Origin: Stappia sp. MMSF_3263
Lineage (GTDB): Bacteria; Pseudomonadota; Alphaproteobacteria; Rhizobiales; Stappiaceae
Reading direction: 5' to 3'
Assembly (NCBI RefSeq): GCF_030733745.1
Contig: NZ_JASHIK010000001.1
Span: 496,001 to 560,000 of the forward strand
DNA: 64,000 nt
The first letter of the stretch is position 1, and the number at the start of each line of letters is the position of its first letter. The position numbers were made by a program, and so were the translations under genes. Shown in pieces: positions 35,554-44,295 of this stretch. A model generated the notes under the pieces. The model searched no databases, was not told the DNA's origin, and saw only the letters and a list, made by a program, of their open reading frames with translations.

Positions 35554-38500
35554 TCACTCCGCGGCGGTCGCCGCGCCGCGAAGCCGGGAAAGATAGGCGC
35601 GAAGGGCGGCGGGCTTGAGCGGCTTGTTGAGCATATCCATGCCTTTCGCCGCGGCCTCGGCCCGGACCGCCTGGCTTCGGTCGGCGGTGACCAGTATCGC
35701 CGGAATCTCGACGCCGAAACGCCAGCGAAGCTGGACAACGGCTTCCACTCCGGTGCCTTCGTCGAGATGGTAGTCGACCACCAGGACATCCGGTCGGTCG
35801 CTGTTCTCGCTGGCCTTGCGCGCCGCTTCACGAGGATCCAGCGCGGTTGTCACACGGCATCCCCAGCCGCTGAGCAGCACCCGCATGCCGTCGAGTATCT
35901 GGGGTTCGTTGTCGATGACGAGCACGTGCAGGCCGCGCAGCGCGGAAGCGTTGGCCAGCGGGGCAGGGGGCTCCAGGACCACCGGTACCGAGGCGGCGGC
36001 CGGCAGTTCGATGGAAAAGCGCGAGCCGTGGCCCGCGCGCGAGACGAGTTCGACCGGATGATCCAGGACGCGGGCGATGCGCTCGACGATGGACAGGCCA
36101 AGGCCGAGGCCGCGCGCCTCGCGTGCGCCGTCATCAAGGCGGTGGAACTCCAGGAAAATCAGCTTCTGCTTCGATTCGGGAATGCCGATGCCCGTGTCGA
36201 ACACCTCGACGACGACCTTGCCGCGCCGCCGGCGCACCCCCACCAGGACCCGGCCCGAGCGGGTATACTTGATGGCGTTGGAGACCAGGTTCTGAAGCAG
36301 GCGGCGCAGCAGCCGCCGGTCGGACCGTACACTGATGCTGGTCGGCAGGATGCGCAGGTCGAGCGCCTTTTCGCGCGCGACCGGCTCGAACTCTGTGCGC
36401 AACGGATTGAGAATCTCCTCCAGGCGGAACACCGTGACCTCCGGCTTCAACGCGCCGGTGTCGAGCCGCGAGATATCGAGAACGGCGCCGATGATCTCCT
36501 CCACCGATTCCAGCGAGGCGCCGACATTCTGCACCAGATGCTTCAGTTCGCCTTCGGAGAAGCGCTCGATCAGGCTGGAGGCATACAGGCGCGCGGCGTT
36601 GAGCGGCTGCAGGATGTCGTGGCCCGCGGCTGCGAGGAAGCGGGTCTTGCCGAGATTGGCCTCGTCGGCGAGCGCCGTGGCTTCCGTCAGTTCCTCGTTG
36701 ACGCGCGTCAGCTCCAGCGTCCGCTCGCGCACCCGTCGTTCCAGCGTTTCGTTGGCGCGCGCAAGCGCCTCCTCGCCGAGCACGCGCTCGGTGATGTCGG
36801 TGTAGGTGGTGACGATGCCGCCATCGGGCATCGGGCTGGTGCGCACCTCAAGAACGAGGCCGCCGTTGATCATGTGTTCCTGGAACGTCTCGTGGCGCAC
36901 GGCGAGCTTGTCGATACGGTCGCCGACAGTCGCCTCGACGGAATCATTGCCGAATTCGCCCCGCTTGGCGTTGTAGCGCAGGATAGCGTCGAGCGGTGTT
37001 CCGACCTGGCCGTATTCCGCCGGCAACCCGAGCAATTCGCGGAACTGGCGGTTCCAGCAGATCAGTCGCAGATCGCGGTCGAACACGGAAATGCCCTGCC
37101 GCACCTGATCGAGCGCGGTTTGCAGGAGGTCGCGATTGTACTGGATGGCAACGGTCGCATCGTCGAGTAGTTTCAGCGCGCCCTTGCTGGAGGCATCGCG
37201 CCGCTTGACCAGAAGCGACAGCACCAGCCGCGAGGAGGCGGCGCCGATGGCGCTGGCGAGCAGTTGCTCGGAAAACCGCAATATCTGGGCGTCGGCGAGC
37301 GCGGCCGGATCGGAATCGCGCCCCCGCTCGCGGGTGAAGCGCTGGAAGGAGCGCTCGGTGCGTTCCTCGCCGAGATAGCGGGCGATGGTCGCCTGCAGGT
37401 CGCCGACGGTGACCGATGTCCGCCACAGCCGCAGCCCTGGCGCGGGCGACAGTTCCGCCGGCACGAAGATATTGGCCTGCAGGCGCTCGATCGGCTCCGG
37501 CGCACGCGACAGCGAGACCAGCACATAGGCGCCGACATTGATTGCCAGGCTCCAGAAGACGCCATGCGTGAGCGGGTCGAAGGCCAGCGTGAACAGTGCC
37601 TGTGGCCGCAGCAGCCAGATGCCGAACGGACCGTTCTCCATGAAACCGTCGGACATCAGGCCCGACTGGGCGAAGGTCGGAAGCAACAGCGTGTAGACCC
37701 AGATTGCAAAGCCCGACAGCATGCCTGCGATGGCGCCGCGCGCCGTGCCCCGCCGCCAGACCAGGCCGCCGAAGAAGGCGGGCGCGAACTGTGCGATGGC
37801 GGCGAAGGACAACAGGCCGATGGATGTCAGCGCGGCGGTGTCGCCGGCGGCGCGGTAATAGGCATAGGCCAGCAGCAGCGTGACGAAGATGGCCGCCCGC
37901 CGCGTCAGCAGCAGGAGACGGCTCATGTCCTCGCCCTTGGAGGAGATGATGGCGTCCTCGCTGGAGCGGCGGAGCACCAGCGGCATGACCAGGTCATTGG
38001 AGATCATGATGGCCAGTGCGACGCTGGCAACGATCACCATGGCGGTCGCGGCCGAAAGACCGCCGACGAAGGCGATCAGCGCCAGCCACGGATTGTCGGC
38101 GGCGATCGGCAGCGCCAGCACATAGGTGTCCGGGTTGGTGGAGGGGCCGAGGATGATCATTCCGGCCGCCGCGATCGGTACGACGAAGAGATTGATGGCA
38201 ACGAGATAGAGCGGAAACAACCAGGTGGCGCGGCGCAGTTCCGCGCCTGAATTGTTCTCCGTCACCGTGACATGGAACTGACGCGGCAGCAGGATGACCG
38301 CGATGCCCGACAGGAGCGTCATTACCACCCAGTTGCCGCCGGACAACTCGCCCGCCATCGCATCGACCACGCGGGTGTCGGCGGCCATCGCCGAAAAGAG
38401 GTCGCCCGGCCCGTCATAGAGAAAATAGGTGACCCAGATGCCGATCGCGAGAAAGGCGAAGAGCTTGACCACCGCTTCGGCGGCGATCGCCAGCATCAGC

Positions 38501-39078
38501 CCTTCCTGGTGCTCGGTCGCATCGATGTGGCGAGTGCCGAAGAGCCAGGCGAAGACGACCATGCCGATGGCGATCATCAAGGTGACATCGTCAAGGTAAG
38601 GCAGGCCCGGAGAGCCTCCGGACAGGTCGACGCGGCCGATCATCGTGGTCACGGACAGCGACACAGCCTTCAATTGCAGTGCGATGTAGGGGACGATGCC
38701 GACGACGGCGATGATCGCCACGACAGCCGCGACCGGCTGGCTCTTGCCGTAGCGCGCGCCGATGAAGTCGGCCACCGAGGTGATCCGCTCGCTCTTGGCA
38801 AGGCGGATGATCCGGCGCAACAAGGGATAGCCGAGCGCGAAGACCAGGATCGGGCCGATATAGATTGTCAGGAACTCAAGGCCGCTGCGCGTCGCCGTGC
38901 CGACCGAGCCGAAGAAGGTCCAGGAGGTGCAGTAGACGGAAATGGAGAGGGCATAGATGAGCGGGCGGCCGTGCCCGGACGTTGTCCAGCGTGCCGTCCT
39001 GTCGCCATAGCTGGCGATGGCGAACAACAGCAGCACGTAGCCGAGCGCCGCGACGACGACGACCCATCCCTCCAGCAT
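35554..39078 (-). CDS. CrbS-like hybrid: Na+/solute symporter domain fused to PAS, histidine kinase and receiver
   Basis: This 1174-residue membrane protein has an SSS-type N-terminal half of about 13 helices (to roughly residue 560), including GARYGKSQPVAAVVA and GGLSAATAMVIVASVALAIMISNDL. A PAS segment (about 660-790) and a coiled linker lead to the dimerisation box AAAGHDILQPLNAARLYASSL with His820. The ATPase domain has NLVSNAIKYT and GLGLGLSIVERIA, and a C-terminal receiver carries Asp1102 in VLVVDYHLDEG. CrbS/MxtR kinases sense transported acids and signal to CrbR/ErdR. GGAGGAA precedes the ATG at 39078. A same-strand cytochrome P460 gene follows. Confidence 0.92.
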   Translation of the reverse strand: MLEGWVVVVAALGYVLLLFAIASYGDRTARWTTSGHGRPLIYALSISVYCTSWTFFGSVGTATRSGLEFLTIYIGPILVFALGYPLLRRIIRLAKSERITSVADFIGARYGKSQPVAAVVAIIAVVGIVPYIALQLKAVSLSVTTMIGRVDLSGGSPGLPYLDDVTLMIAIGMVVFAWLFGTRHIDATEHQEGLMLAIAAEAVVKLFAFLAIGIWVTYFLYDGPGDLFSAMAADTRVVDAMAGELSGGNWVVMTLLSGIAVILLPRQFHVTVTENNSGAELRRATWLFPLYLVAINLFVVPIAAAGMIILGPSTNPDTYVLALPIAADNPWLALIAFVGGLSAATAMVIVASVALAIMISNDLVMPLVLRRSSEDAIISSKGEDMSRLLLLTRRAAIFVTLLLAYAYYRAAGDTAALTSIGLLSFAAIAQFAPAFFGGLVWRRGTARGAIAGMLSGFAIWVYTLLLPTFAQSGLMSDGFMENGPFGIWLLRPQALFTLAFDPLTHGVFWSLAINVGAYVLVSLSRAPEPIERLQANIFVPAELSPAPGLRLWRTSVTVGDLQATIARYLGEERTERSFQRFTRERGRDSDPAALADAQILRFSEQLLASAIGAASSRLVLSLLVKRRDASSKGALKLLDDATVAIQYNRDLLQTALDQVRQGISVFDRDLRLICWNRQFRELLGLPAEYGQVGTPLDAILRYNAKRGEFGNDSVEATVGDRIDKLAVRHETFQEHMINGGLVLEVRTSPMPDGGIVTTYTDITERVLGEEALARANETLERRVRERTLELTRVNEELTEATALADEANLGKTRFLAAAGHDILQPLNAARLYASSLIERFSEGELKHLVQNVGASLESVEEIIGAVLDISRLDTGALKPEVTVFRLEEILNPLRTEFEPVAREKALDLRILPTSISVRSDRRLLRRLLQNLVSNAIKYTRSGRVLVGVRRRRGKVVVEVFDTGIGIPESKQKLIFLEFHRLDDGAREARGLGLGLSIVERIARVLDHPVELVSRAGHGSRFSIELPAAASVPVVLEPPAPLANASALRGLHVLVIDNEPQILDGMRVLLSGWGCRVTTALDPREAARKASENSDRPDVLVVDYHLDEGTGVEAVVQLRWRFGVEIPAILVTADRSQAVRAEAAAKGMDMLNKPLKPAALRAYLSRLRGAATAAE

Positions 39079-39181
39079 CCGTGCCGTTCCTCCCGCGCTG
39101 CCTGCCGGCCCCTCCTTGCCAGCTTTCGCCGATCGGAGCACAGTTGCCCGGTGCTGTCCATTGGCCGGACGGCGATAGGAG

Positions 39182-39868
39182 ATGCAGGTGCTGGAACGAT
39201 TTCGGCGCTGGCTGCGCGGGGATCGCGCGGTCGCGCTTGCCGAGCGTGGCGATCTCGCCGGCGCGCTTGCCCTGGAGGCGGGCTACCTTGGCAACCGGGT
39301 CATGCAGGACTATGCGAGGATGCGGACCGGACGCGGCTGGCCGGCGCTCTTCTCTTCCCCTGGATTTCAGGACAGGCTCGATGCGGCGCGGCACCGCGCG
39401 GCGCCGCTTTGCCTTGTCTGGGTGACGCGGGCGGCGCGCCTTGCCGCCCATGACCTGCTGGCGGCCCACGACACGCCGGGCGCTGCTCTCGCGGCACGAC
39501 GGGACCTGGCCGCACGTTTCGATGTGATCCTGCGGCACGAGGCGCTGGCCGCGCTCGACCGGCTGACGACAACAGAGGGCGAGGCGGAGGAGGACGTCCG
39601 TGCGGCGATCGAGCGGCTCGCGGAGCGGCCGCCTGCGGACCTGCGCGCGATGATCTCGCGGCCGGGGGCTGCCCGGTTTCACGCATTGCTGCCGCTCGAT
39701 CCGATCAACGACCCGGATCGCCGGCAAGGCGAAGAAGAGGTTCTGCGCAACCTTTTGCGACTGGTGCTCGCCGGCATCCACGCGCGGTTTGCCCGGGAAA
39801 TCGACGCGGTAGGGATCGCGGGTGCCCCCGAAAACTCTCCAATTTCAGGATCGCCGGTGCCATGCTAA
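39182..39868 (+). CDS. Unrecognised protein divergent from the CrbS-like gene
   Basis: A 228-residue, Ala/Arg/Leu-rich and mostly helical protein with no signal peptide or membrane segment. The first 60 residues (FRRWLRGDRAVALAERGDLAGALALEAGYLG) resemble a TPR-like helix pair. A later helical stretch, EEEVLRNLLRLVLAGIHARFAREIDAVG, may pack against it. I know no family. Codon usage fits a real gene, and it reads away from the kinase gene, 103 bp apart. AGGAG lies immediately before the ATG, which is close for a ribosome site, so the true start may differ slightly. Confidence 0.6.
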   Translation: MQVLERFRRWLRGDRAVALAERGDLAGALALEAGYLGNRVMQDYARMRTGRGWPALFSSPGFQDRLDAARHRAAPLCLVWVTRAARLAAHDLLAAHDTPGAALAARRDLAARFDVILRHEALAALDRLTTTEGEAEEDVRAAIERLAERPPADLRAMISRPGAARFHALLPLDPINDPDRRQGEEEVLRNLLRLVLAGIHARFAREIDAVGIAGAPENSPISGSPVPC

Positions 39869-39941
39869 ATGACGACTGGCAGGACCGGGCGCGCGCACAC
39901 GGCGCCGGTCACGACCTCGAACAGCAACGGACGGAACCATC

Positions 39942-40370
39942 ATGCTGAAGGAATTCAAGGCGTTTGCCGTCAAGGGCAACATGGTCGACATGGCCGTGGG
40001 CATCATCATCGGCGCGGCGTTCGGCGCCATCGTCTCGTCGCTGGTCGACGACGTGATCATGCCGCCGATCGGCCTGATCATCGGCGGTATCGATTTTTCC
40101 CAGCTTTTCGTGATCCTGAGCGAAGGCGCGACGCCTGGTCCCTACCTCACCATCGAGGCGGCGAAGGATGCCGGCGCGGTGACGTGGAACATCGGCCTGT
40201 TCATCAATGCCATCATCAAGTTCCTGATCGTCGCCTTCGCCCTGTTCGTCGTGGTCAAGGGGGTCAACCGACTGCGCGAAAAGGAAAAGGCGGCGCCCTC
40301 CGCACCGCCCGCACCGACCAAGGACCAGGAACTCCTCGCCGAGATCCGCGACTTGTTGAAATCCCGCTGA
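39942..40370 (+). CDS. mscL: Large-conductance mechanosensitive channel MscL
   Basis: The 142-residue channel starts with [49 protein letters not shown], the amphipathic N-terminal helix and pore-lining TM1. A periplasmic loop, TM2 ([28 protein letters not shown]) and the C-terminal bundle helix [17 protein letters not shown] follow. MscL is a homopentamer that opens near lysis tension to release solutes on hypo-osmotic shock. The length is normal. No operon partner. Confidence 0.97.
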   Translation: MLKEFKAFAVKGNMVDMAVGIIIGAAFGAIVSSLVDDVIMPPIGLIIGGIDFSQLFVILSEGATPGPYLTIEAAKDAGAVTWNIGLFINAIIKFLIVAFALFVVVKGVNRLREKEKAAPSAPPAPTKDQELLAEIRDLLKSR

Positions 40371-40453
40371 TTGCGGCTCGCGCCCGGCGGCGGCAACGCG
40401 GGACCGCGTTCCGAGCGCCGGGTGCTCCGCCACTCCCGCCAAGAGCCTGACCC

Positions 40454-41623
40454 ATGCCTGATGTGATTGCGGCCCTGAGGCCGGAGGCGCGTTCCGCGCC
40501 CGAAAGCGGTATTGTCGAAGTGGTGAATTTCGCGCGCGAGCGCGAAGACCTGATCCCGCTCTGGGTTGGCGAGGGCGACATTCCCACGCCGGGTTTCATT
40601 CGCCGGGCTGCGGAGGAATCGCTGGCTCGCGGCGAGACCTTCTACACCTACCAGCGGGGCATCCCGGCGCTGCGCGAGGCGCTTGCCGGTTATCACTTGC
40701 GTCATTTCGGCCGGGACTGGGGCAGCGAGCGCTTTTTCGTCACCGGGTCCGGCATGCAGGCGATCCAGATCGCCGTCCAGGCGGTTGCCGGCGCCGGCGA
40801 CGAGGTCGTCTATCCATCGCCCGCATGGCCGAATTTCCCCGCCGCGATCGGTGTGATGGGCGCGCGGGCCGTCGCCGTTCCGCTGGGATTCTCGCCGGAG
40901 GGCTGGACGCTCGACGTGCAGCGCCTGTTCGACGCGGTGACGCCGCGCACCCGCGCCATCTATCTCAATTCGCCTTCGAATCCGACCGGCTGGATGGCCG
41001 ACCGCGAGACCCTGGCGGCTATTCTGAATGAGGCGCGCCGCCGGGGCCTGTGGATCATCTCGGACGAGGTCTACAGCCGCTTTGTTCCAGGAGGGAAGGC
41101 GCGCGCACCCTCGTTCCTCGATGTTTCGGAGCCGGACGACCTGATTCTCTACGTGAACACGTTTTCCAAGAACTGGGCGATGACCGGCTGGCGCGTCGGC
41201 TGGCTGGCGGCGCCGCCGGCCATGGGGCAGGTGGTCGAGAACCTCATCCAGTATTCGACATCCGGCGTTGCCGAGTTCATGCAGCGCGCGGCGGTGGCCG
41301 CGCTGGGCGAGGGCGAAGACTTCGTCACCGAGCAGGTTCGTCGTGCCGACGAGGGCCTTGCGGTCATCCGCGAAGCGCTCGGAGGGAGCAATCGGGTACG
41401 GTTCGCGCAGCCGCAAGGCGCCTTCTACGTCTTTTTCGGCATAGATGGCCATGCCGACTGCCGCGAGACCGCAAAGCGCATCGTGGCGGAGACGGGCGTT
41501 GGCCTTGCTCCGGGAAGCGCGTTCGGCGAGGGCGGCGAGGGGTTCCTGCGCCTGTGCTTCGCCCGTTCGCGGCACGATCTGGAGCGGGCATCGCAGCGGC
41601 TTTCCGCTTGGCTGGCGCGTTGA
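40454..41623 (+). CDS. PLP-dependent aminotransferase, class I/II
   Basis: The 389-residue fold-type I aminotransferase has VGEGDIPTPGFIRRAAEESLARGETFYTYQRGIPALREAL at the substrate entrance, VYPSPAWPNFPAAI and YLNSPSNPTGWM (phosphate and PLP contacts), and SDEVYSRFV. The PLP lysine Lys239 sits in VNTFSKNWAMTGWRVGW, and FLRLCFARS has the carboxylate-binding arginine near the C-terminus. The amino donor and acceptor cannot be assigned; aspartate- or aromatic-type substrates are typical. It stands alone between mscL and the fixL promoter. Confidence 0.9.
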   Translation: MPDVIAALRPEARSAPESGIVEVVNFAREREDLIPLWVGEGDIPTPGFIRRAAEESLARGETFYTYQRGIPALREALAGYHLRHFGRDWGSERFFVTGSGMQAIQIAVQAVAGAGDEVVYPSPAWPNFPAAIGVMGARAVAVPLGFSPEGWTLDVQRLFDAVTPRTRAIYLNSPSNPTGWMADRETLAAILNEARRRGLWIISDEVYSRFVPGGKARAPSFLDVSEPDDLILYVNTFSKNWAMTGWRVGWLAAPPAMGQVVENLIQYSTSGVAEFMQRAAVAALGEGEDFVTEQVRRADEGLAVIREALGGSNRVRFAQPQGAFYVFFGIDGHADCRETAKRIVAETGVGLAPGSAFGEGGEGFLRLCFARSRHDLERASQRLSAWLAR

Positions 41624-41632
41624 CGACGCACA

Positions 41633-41647
41633 CGTAATTGCGTTACG
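41633..41647. promoter_or_regulatory. Palindrome upstream of fixL
   Basis: CGTAA-TTGCG-TTACG is a perfect inverted repeat with 5-bp arms, about 100 bp before fixL. A related sequence, GGTAATACGTCGTACG, occurs upstream of fixK at about 44120-44135. A FixJ or autoregulatory site is possible but unproven. Confidence 0.35.
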
Positions 41648-41748
41648 GATTTTTGCGTACACGTGAAAAAATTTCGGACTGTTGAAGACATTTCCGGAAG
41701 CGGGCCCCTGGCGGTCGGGTAACGGAACCGGGTTGGATTGGGCCAGTC

Positions 41749-42936
41749 ATGCGCGAAGACAACAGTCAGGGTTCGCCTGTTCCTCCGAGTGTCTCAGAGG
41801 CGCGTCTCGAGAGCGTGCTTGAAACAGCCGTCGACGGAATTGTCGTGATGGATGACCGTGCCCGGATCATCCTCTTCAACAAGGCCTGTGAAACACTGTT
41901 CGGTTTTTCAGCCGAAGAGGTGCGGGGCCAGAACGTCAAGCTCCTCATGCCTTCGGATTATGCCCAGGCGCATGACGGGTATGTGCGGCACTACCTCGAT
42001 ACCGGAGAGAAGCGTATCATCGGTATCGGACGCGAGGTTCGCGGCCGCCATCGTGACGGAACGGAATTCCCCCTCGAGCTGTCGGTCGGTGAGGCGGCAA
42101 CGCCGGAAGGGCGTCAGTTCATCGGCATCTTGCGAGATCTTCGCCAGCGCAAGGTCGTCGAACGGCGCCTTGCCGAGGTGCAGGGACAGCTCGTCAGCAT
42201 GACCCGGATCAGCGCGCTCGACGAGTTGGGTGCCGCGATCGCGCACGAACTCAACCAGCCGCTCACCGCGATCATGCTTTACCTGCAGGCCGCCAAGCGG
42301 AAGGTCAGCGACGACCATCCCGACGGGAAGCTCGTCGAGATCGTCGACAAGGGCGTGCGCGAGGCCGAGCGGGCGAGCAACATCATCCAGCGCATGCGCC
42401 GTTTCGTCGAGAAGCGCGACCCCGAGCGCCGGCAGGTCGACATCGCCCAGCTCGTGCATGAATGCCTTGAACTGGTGACGCTGGGCACGGATTGCAGCGG
42501 CATCGACATCACGAATTCCGTCGCGGACGGGTTGCCGCCTATCAGTGTCGACCCGGTCCAGGTTCAGCAGATCCTGATCAACCTGGTCAGGAACGCACTC
42601 GAAGCCGTGCGCAACACACCTGTCAAACGCGTTGGGATGTCGGCCGCGGTCCTGGGTGACGACATGTTCATCCGCATTACCGATTCGGGTGGCGGTGTGC
42701 CGGCCGAGGTGGTTCCGACGCTTTTCAGTGCATTTTCCAGCGTCAAGAAGGGCGGGCTCGGCCTCGGCCTGACGATTTCGCGCTCGATTGCACAAAATCA
42801 TGGCGGCGATCTCGCCGTTGAGCCAAACGGGGGCGAGGGAGGGGCCGCGTTCGTGCTGCGGCTGCCGCTCGGCAGGCCGGCACAGAACGGCGCGTCCGCC
42901 GACACCGTCCCAACCATGAAAGGACCTACCGCATGA
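41749..42936 (+). CDS. fixL: Oxygen-sensing heme-PAS histidine kinase FixL
   Basis: The 395-residue kinase has no membrane segment. It opens with a PAS domain (about 15-130) containing the heme-type FixL signature HDGYVRHYLDTGEKRIIGIGR: His75 aligns with the proximal heme histidine (His200 of Bradyrhizobium FixL) and Arg95 with its Arg220. The kinase core has His166 in AAIAHELNQPLTAI, then LVRNALEAV, TDSGGGVP and GLGLGLTISRSIA. Oxygen binding switches the kinase off, so FixJ is phosphorylated when oxygen is low. Its stop overlaps fixJ by ATGA. Confidence 0.94.
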   Translation: MREDNSQGSPVPPSVSEARLESVLETAVDGIVVMDDRARIILFNKACETLFGFSAEEVRGQNVKLLMPSDYAQAHDGYVRHYLDTGEKRIIGIGREVRGRHRDGTEFPLELSVGEAATPEGRQFIGILRDLRQRKVVERRLAEVQGQLVSMTRISALDELGAAIAHELNQPLTAIMLYLQAAKRKVSDDHPDGKLVEIVDKGVREAERASNIIQRMRRFVEKRDPERRQVDIAQLVHECLELVTLGTDCSGIDITNSVADGLPPISVDPVQVQQILINLVRNALEAVRNTPVKRVGMSAAVLGDDMFIRITDSGGGVPAEVVPTLFSAFSSVKKGGLGLGLTISRSIAQNHGGDLAVEPNGGEGGAAFVLRLPLGRPAQNGASADTVPTMKGPTA

Positions 42937-43544
42937 GCGAGAGCGCGCAGACAATTCATATTGTCGATGATGACCCCGCGATCCGCGATGCCCTGACGCT
43001 GGTGCTCGATCTTGAAGGCTATGACGTGGCCTCGTTCGAAACCGGAGAGGCCTTTCTCGATTTTGTGGGAACCGGGGGAGCGCCCGGCGACTGCGTCATT
43101 CTCGACGTCCACATGCCGGGGCAATCCGGCATCGAGATTCTGCGCAAGCTGCAGCAGGACGGCTTCCGGACACCGGTGTTCGTCATCTCCGGCCAGGGCG
43201 ATATCCCGATGGCGGTGGAGGCGATCAAGCAGGGCGCTCACGACTTCATCGAGAAGCCCTTCGACGCGGAGACGGTGGTGACGCGCGTGCGCGATGCCAT
43301 CGCAGCGACACAGAAGGCGGCGGGCGAGACGCTGCCGGAACGCACGTTCCCCGGGGCCGACACGCTAACGCCGCGCGAGCGCGAGGTGCTTGAGGAAATT
43401 ACAGCCGGCGCATCCAACAAGGAGGCGGGCCGCACGCTTGGCATCAGCCCCCGCACGATCGAGGTTCATCGTGCCCGGATCATGGAAAAGCTGGGCGCGC
43501 GCAACGCTGCCGATCTGGTTCGGATCGTTCTTTCCCGCGAGTGA
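42933..43544 (+). CDS. fixJ: Response regulator FixJ
   Basis: The 203-residue regulator has an N-terminal receiver (IVDDDPAIRDALTLVL, phosphorylated Asp58 in CVILDVHMPG, then FVISGQGDIPMAVEAI and DFIEKPF). A linker leads to a LuxR-type helix-turn-helix (LTPREREVLEEITAGASNKEAGRTLGISPRTIEVHRARIMEKLGAR). Phosphorylated FixJ activates fixK in rhizobia and Caulobacter. The 4-bp overlap with fixL couples their synthesis. The GGFRTPV-type phrase and the length are standard for the family. Confidence 0.95.
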   Translation: MSESAQTIHIVDDDPAIRDALTLVLDLEGYDVASFETGEAFLDFVGTGGAPGDCVILDVHMPGQSGIEILRKLQQDGFRTPVFVISGQGDIPMAVEAIKQGAHDFIEKPFDAETVVTRVRDAIAATQKAAGETLPERTFPGADTLTPREREVLEEITAGASNKEAGRTLGISPRTIEVHRARIMEKLGARNAADLVRIVLSRE

Positions 43545-43728
43545 ACGCCCTATCGTGACCGTTGTTGCGAAGTCCCCGCCTTGCGTGTTCCTCCTGATTT
43601 TTGAGGGGAGAGGAAGGGACTATATTCCCTGTCTGGTGACCGGATGAGTACACTACCTCCGGTCCATTGCATTGTGCGGTCGGCGGGGCTTTTTGCCGCT
43701 TGCCGCCAGCTGGCAGGGACAAGGGTCG

Positions 43729-44067
43729 GTGATCATCCATATTGTCGAGGACGACCCTGGAGTGGGGGACTCCCTCGGCCTCCTGCTCGACCAGATCGGG
43801 CACAAGTCCATCATCTATCCCGACGCCGAAAGCTTCTTCGAAAGCAAGCCCCCGCGCCAGGAGGACACGGTGATTGTGGATCTCGGCCTGCCCGGTGTCA
43901 GCGGTATGCAGCTTATCCGCTGGCTAGATTCCATGAAGCGTCCGCCCAAGGTGATCGCGATCACCGGGCAATCGAGCCGTGCAATCGCCGATTTGTTCGG
44001 TACGAACATCCCGGCGATCCTGTTGCGCAAGCCCCTGACCGAAGAAGCGCTCGTTGCCCATCTTTGA
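43729..44067 (+). CDS. Stand-alone receiver-domain protein between fixJ and fixK
   Basis: The 112-residue protein is a receiver only, with no output domain. It has the acidic pocket IIHIVEDDPGVGDSLGLLL, acceptor Asp51 in TVIVDLGLPGVSGMQLI, the Thr in VIAITGQSS and Lys in LLRKPLTEEAL, so it should accept phosphate. It is most like the FixJ receiver. GTG at 43729 is the likeliest start, with AGGGACAAGGG upstream; a longer frame starts at 43672. Plausible roles are a phosphate sink or a competitor of FixJ for FixL. It lies 184 bp after fixJ and 228 bp before fixK. Confidence 0.82.
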   Translation: MIIHIVEDDPGVGDSLGLLLDQIGHKSIIYPDAESFFESKPPRQEDTVIVDLGLPGVSGMQLIRWLDSMKRPPKVIAITGQSSRAIADLFGTNIPAILLRKPLTEEALVAHL

Positions 44068-44295
44068 TGAAAGTTTGCGTTTCAGACGTATTCCCAAACT
44101 GCGCCCAAATGTCGCTCTAGGTAATACGTCGTACGAAAACGACCGAATTACAGTCATCACGACTTCCTCCTAGAATAACGACAGGTTGACGGAGCGTCTG
44201 TGTCGGACGGGACACAGGCACAGCACGGAGCAGGCGGACGGGCCGCTCTTGGTAGGTTTTCCGGCAGCCGTGCAAACAGTCTCAGGAGGACGACG

